NCBI GenBank assembly: GCA_025991245.1
Contig: BQMJ01000078.1
Coordinates: 54,866-118,865 of the forward strand
From: Galdieria partita
Taxonomy: Eukaryota > Rhodophyta > Bangiophyceae > Galdieriales > Galdieriaceae
Direction of reading: 5' to 3'
DNA length: 64,000 nucleotides
The notes beneath the pieces were generated by a model. The model did not search any database. It had not been told where the DNA came from and saw only the letters and a program-made list of their open reading frames with translations. This document shows positions 21,307-31,154 of the stretch, in pieces. How positions within the stretch are numbered: the first letter of the stretch is position 1; every line of letters begins with the position of its first letter. Position numbers and translations under genes: made by a program.

Positions 21307-22629
21307 ATGCCCAACAATTTGTTGCTTCCAGGAACGAACAACGTAGCTTTGACTTCGACAAACAATACAACTGCAACCAAGAAACGGTATAGCTGGGCAC
21401 TTGTTGCTGTAGTGTTGTTTATGGGAAGAGCTATTAGAGTATTGACTTCGTGGGACACCTACCACTTTCTACAGTCATCGTCCACACCCATCAGCATTTT
21501 CGCTGGTTATTCCTTGTTCTGGGCCTCAACCATTCTTTGTTTACTTCAACGTCCTTGGAAAGGAAAACGGATTTCAAAGAGACGTTTTAGTAGAGTATGT
21601 CTCTTGAGCTGCATCATTGCTCTAGCTTTGGTTTGCTGGTTACAAGGGCTGCAGTTGTGTGGAGTATTCCGCGTATTGTTTTTTGATGGTGTAGAATTAC
21701 CACTTGTATTCATATACTCCTTGATGGGGTCCGGTGAGAGTCTTCGGAGACAGAAACTTCGCGGACTCGTAGTGGTTGGTCTGGCCTATTTGCTGCTCTT
21801 TATTAGCCCTTTTGTTTCTTCCACGTTGAACTTTCAACCAGGTTCCGTTGTTGAAAGTTTGGAGAATGTTGATAATCAGCGCGATCCTATCTCAGATGAG
21901 AAATCGACGGCATCTATGCTTTCAAAGTTGCGCAGTTTTGCTACGAAACCGTCTCCAAGTAATTCGCAAGAAGAGGAAGACACGTCATTGTGGTCGGACC
22001 CCAATGCTCAAAAGGAGAGTGTGCGTCAACTGTTTGCTGAAGAGGTCATTCAGAGAGACAAAAACCCAACCAATCACATACTATGGAATATCTCTCCATT
22101 AGGTATTCTCCTGGTGACCATTTCTTCTGTTTTGTTTGTGATGTATCGTCTCCTCTCTTTGAAGATTGCATCCAACTTGGATGGCCCGAAGAGAGTCTTT
22201 GCTATCAGCAATTCTCTTGCAGTCTTGTTTCTGCTTCCCATTTGTATTTTCCAACAGTGGTTTGTAGCATACCCAGATGCCGCCCATCCATGGCCTTCTT
22301 TGATGATACATTCATGCTCCTTTGCTTTGGGATGGATAGTGGTACCTTTTTATGTCCAGTCATTTGTTTCTTCCAAGATGGGTCACTTTGGAAGTACAGA
22401 ATTAAATTTCGCAAGTACCTTGGTAACCTTGATCATCTTGAAAGTTTGCACTTCGTTGTCCTGGAGTATGATCCCAGAGATTATCAGCGGTATTTTACAA
22501 CTTGTCGGAATTCACTCCTTGTTGTCAGGAAGACAAATCAAGTCGTATGGTAAGAAATCATGTTTTTTTCGGGTTTTGTGTCTTATTCTCTCAATAGATA
22601 TGAATCCAGCATTAGGAGGAGAACTTTAA
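21307..22629 (+). CDS. Polytopic membrane protein of unknown function (transporter-like)
   Basis: First ATG in frame is 21307; the frame is open further upstream. A 48-nt GTAAGAAATC...TCTCAATAG segment (22550-22597) is probably an intron: removing it keeps the frame and gives KSYDMNPALGGEL at the end, while reading through also stays open. The spliced length is about 424 residues. About ten hydrophobic segments are split by a hydrophilic, Ser/Glu-rich loop near residues 190-260. The layout recalls drug/metabolite-type transporters or the N-terminal membrane half of large zinc transporters (ZnT5/Msc2 group), but no motif decides this and no His-rich loop is present. Confidence 0.6.
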   Translation: MPNNLLLPGTNNVALTSTNNTTATKKRYSWALVAVVLFMGRAIRVLTSWDTYHFLQSSSTPISIFAGYSLFWASTILCLLQRPWKGKRISKRRFSRVCLLSCIIALALVCWLQGLQLCGVFRVLFFDGVELPLVFIYSLMGSGESLRRQKLRGLVVVGLAYLLLFISPFVSSTLNFQPGSVVESLENVDNQRDPISDEKSTASMLSKLRSFATKPSPSNSQEEEDTSLWSDPNAQKESVRQLFAEEVIQRDKNPTNHILWNISPLGILLVTISSVLFVMYRLLSLKIASNLDGPKRVFAISNSLAVLFLLPICIFQQWFVAYPDAAHPWPSLMIHSCSFALGWIVVPFYVQSFVSSKMGHFGSTELNFASTLVTLIILKVCTSLSWSMIPEIISGILQLVGIHSLLSGRQIKSYGKKSCFFRVLCLILSIDMNPALGGEL

Positions 22630-23285
22630 AACAGATTCAGTTTTTGGACTTGAAAAATCAAATGTGCAATAACAACTTCTGTTTTAATAAACTAATTTCT
22701 TTGAATGTTGCTTCTTTCTCCTTGCGCTCAGTCTAAATAAACAATGTTTTCCGACAACTTCCTATCCGTCTATCCACACTGTCCATATTTTAATAGCTTC
22801 TTTAATAAACATCACAGTAAAGTGAGGATTCAATAAGATATTAAGATAGGAAAAGTTTTTAATTGACTTGAACTAGGAAGAGGCAATATTGATTTAATAT
22901 AGAAAAGAAAAAAATTAAATATCTATATAATCCAAACAACAAAGCTTCAAAACATGGTTGGCGAGCAACTATTAAGAACATTCTTAAAAATTTTAATTTA
23001 AATAAACTTTGAATATAATTTTTCGTTGATGTTTGTGCTTGCATCAGTTCTTTAACGTTGAAATTAATGATCATCTAAAAAGAAAACAGTTTTTGTCATT
23101 TTAATTTTTCTAAATTTCCGCAGTATCATAAGTCACACAAAATTTCTGCTTAATTCTTTGGTTTTAATTAAAGGTCGTTGTTTCAAAGATGGGGTTTTTT
23201 TCATGCAAAAGTGTTTTACGGTTTTTTTTTCTTTAGGTTTATATTAGTGAATCGTCTGTGGGTTCCTTTTTAATTTTGGCTGGGT
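22630..23285. other. AT-rich intergenic region
   Basis: 656 bases with no supported gene. It starts with AATAAA-like signals (near 22688 and 22739) that may serve the upstream gene. Runs of A and T dominate, and a T-rich stretch lies just before the next ATG. A 71-codon minus frame at 22859-23074 looks like chance. Confidence 0.4.
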
Positions 23286-23813
23286 ATGGAGTATCTTGGA
23301 CCAAACAGACGTGGTAGACCTGGCAAGTCTTTTGGAGGCAGACCTCGTAGAGTGGCTCAAGCTTCGAACCGGTCTGCAAGAAAGGAGAGTGCTTTATGGG
23401 ATAACTCGGAGCGTTTTATTGAGGATGCTTCAGCAGAGAATGAAGAATTTTTTTCTCTTGATTTGGAGTCGTCTTCCAGTTCGAAACTTGCCCATACTAC
23501 AGTATCCCAAGAATACCTTGCTGATGAGCAGGATTTTAGTTTCATTGAGAAATGTGAATATTCATTGGGAGCCTTGTCTTGTGAGGAAATTTTTCGTGAA
23601 GCCTTAAACCCAACAACTTCGGACTCGTCGAATTTCCGACGTAGGGTCCATTTGCTAGACATAGAGTTTGATAAGGAGACGTTTTCGGTTCCAGTAAGAA
23701 AAGATGGAAAAGTTGAAGAAGCTTCTGAACAGAAACTGAGTGATGTTACCCTATTATCATCGGCATCAAACGAAGCTTTTGATGACTGGTTTGACAAGTT
23801 GAAATTGAATTGA
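23286..23813 (+). CDS. Small acidic protein with basic Gly/Arg-rich N-terminus, unknown
   Basis: 175 residues from ATG 23286, single exon. Residues 5-35 are rich in Gly, Arg and Pro (RRGRPGKSFGGRPRR); the remainder is acidic and Ser-rich and ends in EAFDDWFDKLKLN. The arrangement (RG-rich N-terminus, acidic body, short hydrophobic/acidic C-terminal motif) faintly recalls the Aven family of apoptosis/ATM regulators but the match is too thin to name. It may bind RNA through its N-terminus. Codon use resembles neighbours. Confidence 0.5.
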   Translation: MEYLGPNRRGRPGKSFGGRPRRVAQASNRSARKESALWDNSERFIEDASAENEEFFSLDLESSSSSKLAHTTVSQEYLADEQDFSFIEKCEYSLGALSCEEIFREALNPTTSDSSNFRRRVHLLDIEFDKETFSVPVRKDGKVEEASEQKLSDVTLLSSASNEAFDDWFDKLKLN

Positions 23814-24230
23814 CGTGAGTCAATTGTTTGCAATGCTTCTTTTCTCTTTTGCTTGACAGGCTATTTTTTCACGACAACTCCAGTATAAACGTTTTCCAGG
23901 GTTTTCTGCATTTTCCAATGTTTTTTGAAGTGACACTAATGCAAATTTCCATGATTTCTCAAACGGGTGATTCTAGGTTTCTTGTCAAGGAAAGTTTTGC
24001 AAGAAAACAAAGGTATTACCCGATATAGAGAAAAGACGTCATTCTATTGGGTTTATTGAATGCATACTCAGTTCATTGAGCTTTCTTTCGTTGATACATG
24101 GAGTAATATAAAATCCTCACAATACAGAAAGAATAATTATTGTTCGCAGAAATAATACATCGGAAATTGAAAAAGTTCAAGTAATCGTCCCATGGACCCA
24201 AAAGTCAAATAAATAGAATACAATCAACAA
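23814..24230. other. Gap between convergent genes
   Basis: 417 bases between the small acidic protein and the HUS1 stop. A GTGAGTC...CTTGACAG pair just after the stop codon (about 23816-23860) could be a 3'-UTR intron. Nothing else supported. Confidence 0.35.
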
Positions 24231-25420
24231 CTACTGAAGTATCACTGGAATCTGAGACAAACAAAAAAATTAGGATGCATTTTGGTATGACGTGTTCTAT
24301 TCCTTACATAGTATGAAATATCTACTCCAGAAAGTTCGATATGAAGCAATAAAAGATTTGAAAAGATAACTAACCAGGCAAACGAGTATTATCATTATAA
24401 CAACCAAGGATAGTTAGCTTACAACAAAATGCACGTTGTGGTATCAGACAGGCAGCAAAAAGTGCTTTGGATAAGTGCCTGCCGTCCACAGAAGCATTTG
24501 TACTTTGCTCTATCTGTGAAGTCGACTCTTCACTATTCAGAGTAACTATTTTTAATCCTTTGATGCACGTTTCAACTTCCAAGGTTTCTGACTGGCACTA
24601 AAATAGACAAGTAAGACTCTGCATGACATGATTGTCTTAAATGCATACTTTGAAGTAAAGATCTGCAGAATTACTTGACCGAATAGTAATTTGTATAGGC
24701 TGACTTACATGTCGAAATTTTTCTATGAGGATAGCGATCTTTTGCAGAGGACTTAAAACCACTCCACTACAAGGTGGAAGACTCGGTTCAGCAAGTTCTT
24801 CTATTTGTGCCGGCGTTATGACACGAACTGGTACATCTTGGATAATATTTGAGGTCTACAGATTTTTTGTGGCAAGACTCAAGTCAGCTACAAGGAAGAA
24901 GCAGTCAGGATACGTACCAAGGTCTGGATATGGAAAGTTATACAAGCCTGTTCCTTCTTTGATAGTTTCATAATAACTCCTGCGGCGTTGGAAGAAGCCC
25001 GAATACTATTTACATATGGTCAACTGAGTACTAGCATTCATGTGTTTCAAACATACGCATCCTCAAAAGCAGACAGCTGGAATTCCAGTCCTATGAGGTT
25101 ATGATACTTGCTTTCGATTCGATAATCTTCAAAGAATTCGTACTTGATAGGATTATGAAGAATGCAAAAACTATGAGGCGAAAGTTACCTTCTTTATGAG
25201 AGCTGTTGAATATAATCCATTCAATGCATCTGCCTTTGTAACCAGACGTATTTCTTCCTCGGCTTCGGGACACAGTATTAGAAAGGCAGTTTTATCAACT
25301 TTCTGTAATACAGATAATATTCCTAAACGGCACTTTCTTAGCAGTTTTCACATATTTTCTACGGTACATACTTGCAAGGACGACAACTCTGTTCACCACA
25401 AGCAAAGTTCGAAACTTCAT
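24231..25420 (-). CDS. HUS1: HUS1, 9-1-1 checkpoint clamp subunit
   Basis: Eight exons read by hand: 25420-25372, 25322-25189, 25142-25057, 25005-24918, 24855-24649, 24597-24375, 24321-24308 and 24251-24231; introns 46-62 nt, all GT-AG; 822 bases, 273 residues (human HUS1 is 280). The start MKFRTLLV, then RILSVLQKVDKTAFLIL, the FFEDYRIES and GLEFQLSAFEDAI blocks, DVPVRVITPAQIEEL (HUS1: D-I-P-I-K-V-I), ILIEKFRHVSQPIQI, VDGRHLSKAL and the end ISYYIPVILQ (HUS1: L-Q-Y-F-I-P) follow the family in order. HUS1 forms a DNA-sliding clamp with RAD9 and RAD1 that signals DNA damage. Exon 7 is only 14 nt. The segment 24648-24598 could conceivably be placed differently, but the frame and homology agree. 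Confidence 0.87.
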
Positions 25421-25759
25421 CGAGGAGGGCTAATTCTGTAATGATTTAGCATTTTTTCCTTGAAAATGGCGCATTTTTTACCAAAAAAAAATGCAACTCC
25501 AAGTGTTCTCAAAAATCTTTCTTGTCAAACTGAATTCTCACTCTCAAGTGCTTTGTAAGACATATTCTTAGATAATGTATTTCATCATCTTTCAAAACCG
25601 AATGAACCCAAGTTTTGTGGACAGAATAAGCAAAAAGAGATTTTATATATCCACAAGTGTTGAATTTCTGTCTCACTCCTCCATAACTTGTTATAATAGA
25701 AAGTTTTCATATTCTTCCTCAGAAGCTCTCTATCTCGATGTCATTGAAGCCGTTCATCG
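25421..25759. promoter_or_regulatory. Divergent promoter region of HUS1 and the FCP1-like gene
   Basis: 339 bases between two head-to-head start codons. GGCGC at 25468-25472, in the context AAAATGGCGCATTTT, lies about 50 bases upstream of the HUS1 ATG and is close to an E2F-type core. The rest is AT-rich. Confidence 0.4.
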
Positions 25760-26548
25760 ATGGATGCGGTGGAGCAGGATTTCTTCGGAGTACTAGATGA
25801 TTTTGAGAGCCTCAGCGTTGTAGAAAGAGGAACTGAACAAATTGAAGATTATTCGCTAGAGTCTCCCATAGAAGCAATTTTGGAGCTTCTAGCTTCCGAT
25901 TTTGTTCTCTGTAAAGTATCTTCTGGCTTCTATCCAGAAGAGTTCCCTCGTACCTCCGAACTTCTTTTTGTGTTTGATTTGAATGGAACTCTTATTCGTG
26001 AAGAAAGACGCTACGGGGGATGGAGGAAATCATACAACAGAAAACTATATCTAAGAGATTATTGTCGAGAACTTTTGGATACCCTCTTTAGATATTTTCG
26101 AGTAGCAGTTTGGAGCTCTGCAATATCCCGAAACACACAGTTTCGTACTCGGCTTACATTTGGTGCATACTATGAAAAGCTTTTATTTGTTTGGAATCGT
26201 TCACATTGTACTAAGAAATATTGCAGTGAGAATCCATACGCCACAGAGAAGGATCTTCAAAAGATTTGGGAGAATATTCCAGGTACAGGAGCACAGAACA
26301 CTGTGATTATTGACGATGAGGAGTATAAAGTAGAATCCTATCCTCGAAACTGCATTGTGGTTGTTTCAGCGTCCAAAAATAATAGTCTCGATGCGGAAAA
26401 GGATCCAACTTTATTGAGACTTTTGTGGTATATCGAATATCTCCATTTAGGCATGTTACACGTTGATGACGTTCGAGTCATTATGGATGTGTTGCCTTTT
26501 AGGAGGTTTTTGCAGCTTATTGAGTACTTTTCGCCGAGAATGCTGTGA
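25760..26548 (+). CDS. FCP1/NIF-type HAD phosphatase-like protein
   Basis: 262 residues, single exon, ATG 25760. The HAD/FCP1-homology domain covers about residues 70-215: motif 1 LFVFDLNGTLI, motif 2 AVWSSAIS, and a late acidic motif VIIDDEEYK. Members of this group remove phosphate from Ser/Thr, for example on the RNA polymerase II CTD, or act on other substrates. Motif 1 reads DLNGT instead of the usual DxDxT: the nucleophile Asp is kept but the second Asp, the general acid, is Asn. Such DLNG forms occur in a subgroup of eukaryotic NIF-like proteins, so activity may be altered. Divergent from HUS1. Confidence 0.75.
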   Translation: MDAVEQDFFGVLDDFESLSVVERGTEQIEDYSLESPIEAILELLASDFVLCKVSSGFYPEEFPRTSELLFVFDLNGTLIREERRYGGWRKSYNRKLYLRDYCRELLDTLFRYFRVAVWSSAISRNTQFRTRLTFGAYYEKLLFVWNRSHCTKKYCSENPYATEKDLQKIWENIPGTGAQNTVIIDDEEYKVESYPRNCIVVVSASKNNSLDAEKDPTLLRLLWYIEYLHLGMLHVDDVRVIMDVLPFRRFLQLIEYFSPRML

Positions 26549-27059
26549 TAAAGAATACTTATCTTGTTTTCCTTCTCGTGACAGCATTCAAATGTGCTCA
26601 AGAATATCATCTAATTGTATGCGTGCATCTTACTATTATCCTTTATATATTCTAACCCTCTTTTCTTGGATAAAATTCCAAGCCATGTTTGTTGTTCATT
26701 CTTATACTTGTGTGTCTTATCTATTATTCTTTTCTCGAAGTAATCCAATATAGATATTTAGTGCTTCATTTTGGCATAAAGATGGATAAACTCTTATTGT
26801 GTGGAGTATCGTTGTAATCAAGTCTCTATACATGAGTTATTCACCCATTTTTTTGCTGCAAATTTATTCGGCTTGAAAGATATATCAACTCTCTAAATGT
26901 CTTCGGTAGCATTACTTTCTACTGTTAACAAATCGCTTCATAAGTGTTTTGACAAATGCATCAGGAAAAAAATGCTAAAGACCTCAAAGGATTGAACCAT
27001 TTTTGGCGCCAAGTTGCGCCCTCTTTTGTCATTACAAACAAAAAACATTGTTTGCTTTG
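26549..27059. promoter_or_regulatory. Intergenic region with E2F-like TTTTGGCGCC upstream of the SPO22-like gene
   Basis: 511 AT-rich bases. TTTTGGCGCC ends at 27010, 50 bases before the ATG at 27060, and is followed by a second GCGCC (27016-27020). E2F/DP factors bind TTTSSCGC, which this matches (TTTGGCGC). Nothing else is supported here. Confidence 0.5.
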
Positions 27060-29476
27060 ATGCATCCTTTGGAAGACTTTAGTAACAAGGTAGAAAAAGT
27101 CATCCAAGTCTTGTCATCTGATGATACTTTAGAAGAGAAACTCGAAGACAATGTCATTATAGAACTAAGTGATGCGGTGTCATCCTGCCTTGCTTTGACA
27201 ACAAGGGAACAAGGGGAAGAGCTGCTCAATTGTAGTATTTCACTTTGGAACCATCTAGTAGAGTACAACCATAAAATCTCTCAAGAAAAGGAAGATTTGA
27301 AGTGTATGGTGATCAAGACTTTGCATGTAGCTGCTGATGCAATGTGTGTGGCGTTATCCTCACTGAGTGGAATGTCAGGCTATTTTGATATAGACTGGTG
27401 TAAGTTGACCTTGATTCATCTTCAAAGCCTGAGCTTCATTGCCATTCATTAGTTGTTATGGCTAGTCAATTTTTAGTAATAGGATCGATGTACCTGGAGA
27501 AGAATCTATTTGAGCTTTCAAAAACTTGTCTTGAAAGATGTTTAGAAGTAATTGATGCGAATAGGGGTTACATATGCCATACAAGAAATCAACAGGTTGT
27601 AAACGTGACCTTTGATGCAATTCTAGGCTTGGCAAAGGTAGCATGGCTGGTCCGCGACTATGCCTCCCTCTTAAAGAACTTTGAAGCAATTGGACAACTT
27701 GCATTGAATGAGAACAAAGTTGAGTATGCAGGTAGAATAGAGTATAATGCTGCACTCTCTTGTATGAATCTTTCAGAAGTTGACATGTCAATTTCCATTT
27801 TAAGAATAGCCTTGGAGATGCTTTCCAAGCATAATCTGTATCATCTATTGAATTGTCTCACTTCCAAGATGCTCAGGTTGCTTGCCTTTGGTTATCTGTA
27901 CAAGAATGAGCTTCATCAACTAGACAAATGTATTGAACAAGCAGAGAAACTGTGCCATTCCCCACTTTCTATTTGTTTGAAGATTCATTACGTTTGTCAA
28001 TATGATGCAGAAAATGAATCTCATTTGGAAGACTTGGTAAACCAGCTTGTTTCAGATCCCTGTATCGACACAGAGAGCTTAGACTATGTCTTGAACCTGC
28101 TGAAAGGATCGAGTAGCTATTTGCCTCAATTGTTGTTAGCCTACACGGCAGTAAAAGATAGTTTGCCAGAGTCCGAGGGTATCCAACAACTTTATACATC
28201 CGTGAAGATAGCTGAAATACAAGTTCTACTCGGCAACCTTAGTCAAGCTGCTCAAATGATTGAGAAGCTCATGGAAGACACGAGGGAGTTTTTGTCGTCA
28301 GACGAAGATGCTAATGAGAAAATAGGCCACGTGTGGAAACAATTCATTGAAACTCTAGCATTTTATATATCTATCACACCATTCGAGGACATGAAACAGA
28401 TCGCTGAAAAGATTATTCACATACTTGTCATTCTTGGACCGCTTTGGTCTGCCAAAATAGCAAAAAGTCAGCAATCTACCCTCCTATCATCTTTCGTACT
28501 CGTTTACTCCGGAGTAGTCCCGATGAGCATGATTTGTGCCCTTTTGTCTGATACTGACGAAGATAAGCAAACATGGATGGGCCGTACAAAAGAATTGACA
28601 GAAAAGCTGTTAGAATGGGAACCGGAATCGGTTATCGGTGGTTTGACGTGGATATTAATAACAGGAGATTTTCAAATAGAAAAATCTTTCAACGCAGATT
28701 CTCATCTCCACAAAGTAGCTGCTTGTATCGTTCGATCATGTTGTGAGTATAAGAGAAACAATGTTGTCAACTCGGTTGTCATTCTGGTAAAAATACTGAC
28801 CAAAACTTTGGACGAAATGTCTCAAAACGAGCTTGCTCCTGTTCCAGAACAGATTCAGAAACTTGTGATACTGTCCTTTCTGCTAGTGAATGCTTTCATG
28901 GAATTGAATTTTGAAACCTTTGTTACTCACCAAGAAAATACCGATGATTGGATACCACTTCATCAAATAGGAATTCATCTTTGGAAATCTCGACATACAA
29001 CAGCATTGGGAGACATGGAAGAAATACAAGACTCTTTCATATGGGACTGCTTTCTAAGAATCATTTGGAGGTTGGGTCAGATACTGCACAAGAGACAACG
29101 CTACATGGACGCGTCCAAGTTTTTTAGATGCTTTAGAATAATTGCAGTCGAAAGAGAAGAAGATAATAACGTGCTTGCCGTTTTGCAAAGTTCTTTGATC
29201 GAGCTCACTTGTTTGTTAGCAAACAATGATGCAAGTGTTCTAGAAGATGCCTCTCAACTGCTTGACCAAATCGACTCTCAAATGAAAATATGTTCTATTC
29301 GTATTGTAGAAAGAGAAAGGAACAAATATCAATGTGCGTATCTGCTATGCAAAGCTTGTTATTTGGTCAGAACTCAAAATCCAGGTGAGCTAGCACAGTT
29401 GGTGGAAGATGCAACTGCTCTTCCATATACACAGTTTCAGGAGATGCTTGCAAATATACAGCGTTACGTAACTTGA
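27060..29476 (+). CDS. SPO22/ZIP4-like helical (TPR) repeat protein, putative meiotic
   Basis: Exons 27060-27399 and 27453-29476, 53-nt intron (GTAAGTTG...CATTAG), 787 residues. I start at ATG 27060; the open frame runs further up but without ATG. The whole protein is alpha-helical with TPR-like pairs, e.g. EYAGRIEYNAALSCMNL, then MSISILRIALEML, and the block MLRLLAFGYLYKNELHQLDK followed by LSICLKIHYVCQ and ESHLEDLVNQLV, which follows the pattern of the SPO22/ZIP4/TEX11 domain (L..La.aYl.......ka......h.....LKi..l......eel...). ZIP4 promotes meiotic crossovers through the synapsis-initiation complex. No catalytic motif. Alternatives are MAU2-like or other TPR scaffolds. The E2F-like site upstream fits cell-cycle or meiotic control. 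Confidence 0.5.
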
Positions 29477-29733
29477 CCAACACTATCTTCTTACAACCCA
29501 ACGAGACAACGTTCTTGTAAGCATCTTGTACTGGTTTGGGTTCTTTAGCAAGTAAGTACCAGCAACTCACACTTGCGTAACTTATCTAGCTTGAAAAGAA
29601 ATTATCTTTTCCATTTATTCCTACTATTTCTCCTCTCTTTGCCAACAACCATACCACTGCATATTGAGAGAAGCAGGTAAAACTAGTTTCCAGAGGCATA
29701 CAGAGACAACTTCAAAAGACACTAGTTGTTGGT

Positions 29734-29978
29734 TTAGCCAACCACAGGGTTCTCAAGCCCATCCTTTTGATTTTCCTCCTTCAAGCGTTTGCGAAGTTCA
29801 TCATCAGTTGGCAATGACTAGGTACCTTTAGTCAAAGAAGACACAAGTGATCAAACTTTTTTACCAGATCAGGTTTCTCCACCAGGTGAACGACCACCGA
29901 CCCGGCAAACATCGAACCTAACGTAGACAAATATAAAAGGATCCATTTACCCACTCCTAGTCGTTGGGATGCTGCCAT
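29734..29978 (-). CDS. Brawnin-like (UQCC6/DUF4516) mitochondrial micropeptide
   Basis: Exons 29978-29865 and 29817-29734, 47-nt intron (GTAAAAAAG...ACCTAG), 65 residues. One membrane segment (WILLYLSTLGSMFAGSVVVH) is followed by VEKPDLSLPTDDELR. Human Brawnin has the same order: hydrophobic segment with a C/F-A-G-x-x-V-V-H end, then a short spacer and R-P-D-L-T-I-P. Brawnin sits in the inner mitochondrial membrane and is needed for complex III assembly. The length matches (71 in human). It is too short to stand out as an open frame, and rests on the splice pair plus this likeness. SPO22-like gene converges from the left. Confidence 0.6.
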
Positions 29979-30212
29979 GTTGCACTCAAAACTAGGACAA
30001 TTACACAATCCAAAGAAATGTTCTGTTTTTCCATTGTATATGACTAGGACAAGTCAGGACACTGTGGATCATCGCGTATCCTAGTCGCTATTTCTTTTTC
30101 ATAAAATGATGAACCCGAGCAAAACTGTATGACACCTTGTTTTCGATATGCACAAATTCAGTCGCCAAAGCTGCGAAACTCTTTCCATCAGGATGATTGT
30201 ATCGTAAATTGG

Positions 30213-30962
30213 ATGTCGGAAGAAGAAACGGATTTTCGAGGTAAGAGTTGCGTGTATAGAGTGACCATGCTGTGAACGACGATCAGGGAGCTATGATTCT
30301 GTAGCTATTCCGAAAACAACTGTTAACAAAGTAGCAACCGAAGTATTGGGGAGTGCAGGCATGTGCTCTTGTTGCAAGAGTTGGGTTTCATAACTTTGCC
30401 TCGTTAGGTGTCCACCTTTCTTCAGACGCTAGAGAACTGTTGGTGGGGTTTTGTTCTGGTAGGCTTGAAAAAGCGATTTTGTATGTTATTTTTTTGTGTG
30501 ACTTTTCCAAGAATTTGTGCAGCTCATAAGTTCTCACGCCAACGAACTATGTGAAAGGGAAAACAAAAAGGTTATTTCACCCGAGCATATTTTGCAATCC
30601 TTGGAAGAGCTCGGGTTTGGAGGTGAGAGTATGATGGCTAGTGTTGAGTAGCGAATAATGTTTGAATAGACTATTGCCAAGAGGTGAAGCAAGTTTATGA
30701 GGAATTTTTGGAAATTGAAAAAGTTAGTAGCTGCGCTATATGGCACCTTTGCCGTTTCTAAAAAGGTATTGTTGTAGCGTCGTTCCAAGACGAGTTGGAC
30801 AAAAATGACAGAAAGAACTGGGTTAACGGAAGAGGAGTTGATCCGACAGTAAGAGCGCTTTTTGTAAGGTTGCCAGTTTTTGATCAGTTCCATCGGGTAA
30901 TTAGACAAGAGGAACTTTTTGCCAAAGCAAGAGAAAATCCATTGGCAGACTCAGATGAGTAG
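30213..30962 (+). CDS. DR1: DR1 / NC2-beta, histone-fold transcription repressor
   Basis: Seven exons: 30213-30240, 30287-30352, 30408-30458, 30512-30622, 30670-30722, 30778-30848 and 30905-30962; introns 46, 55, 53, 47, 55 and 56 nt; 438 bases, 145 residues. The histone fold reads IPKTTVNKVATEVLG, SSDARELLVGFCSEF, VQLISSHANELCE, KKVISPEHILQSLEELGFG and QEVKQVYEEFLEIEKRRSK, very close to animal and plant DR1, and the end has EEELIRQQEELFAKAR as in human (EEELLRQQQELFAKAR). DR1 pairs with DRAP1/NC2-alpha and binds TBP on promoters. No single long frame shows the gene because no exon exceeds 111 bases. Convergent with UGD. Confidence 0.93.
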
Positions 30963-31154
30963 AAGATGCTACGTAACGTTTCTTGAACTTTCTTTTGAAT
31001 AATAAACTGTGTAGAAAGTTTTCCAAGATGCGATGCATGTTGGTGAATGCAAGTGGACCAATCTGATAATTTATTATGACACAAAATAAATGTTGCAATC
31101 CGATTCGCTCAACCATTGAAAACGAGCTTTCGAGTACAACCAAAAACAAATGTA

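Noticed and set aside
21116-21465. Overlapping minus frames of 66-112 codons at the start of the membrane protein gene
   Set aside because: Shadows of the plus-strand coding sequence.
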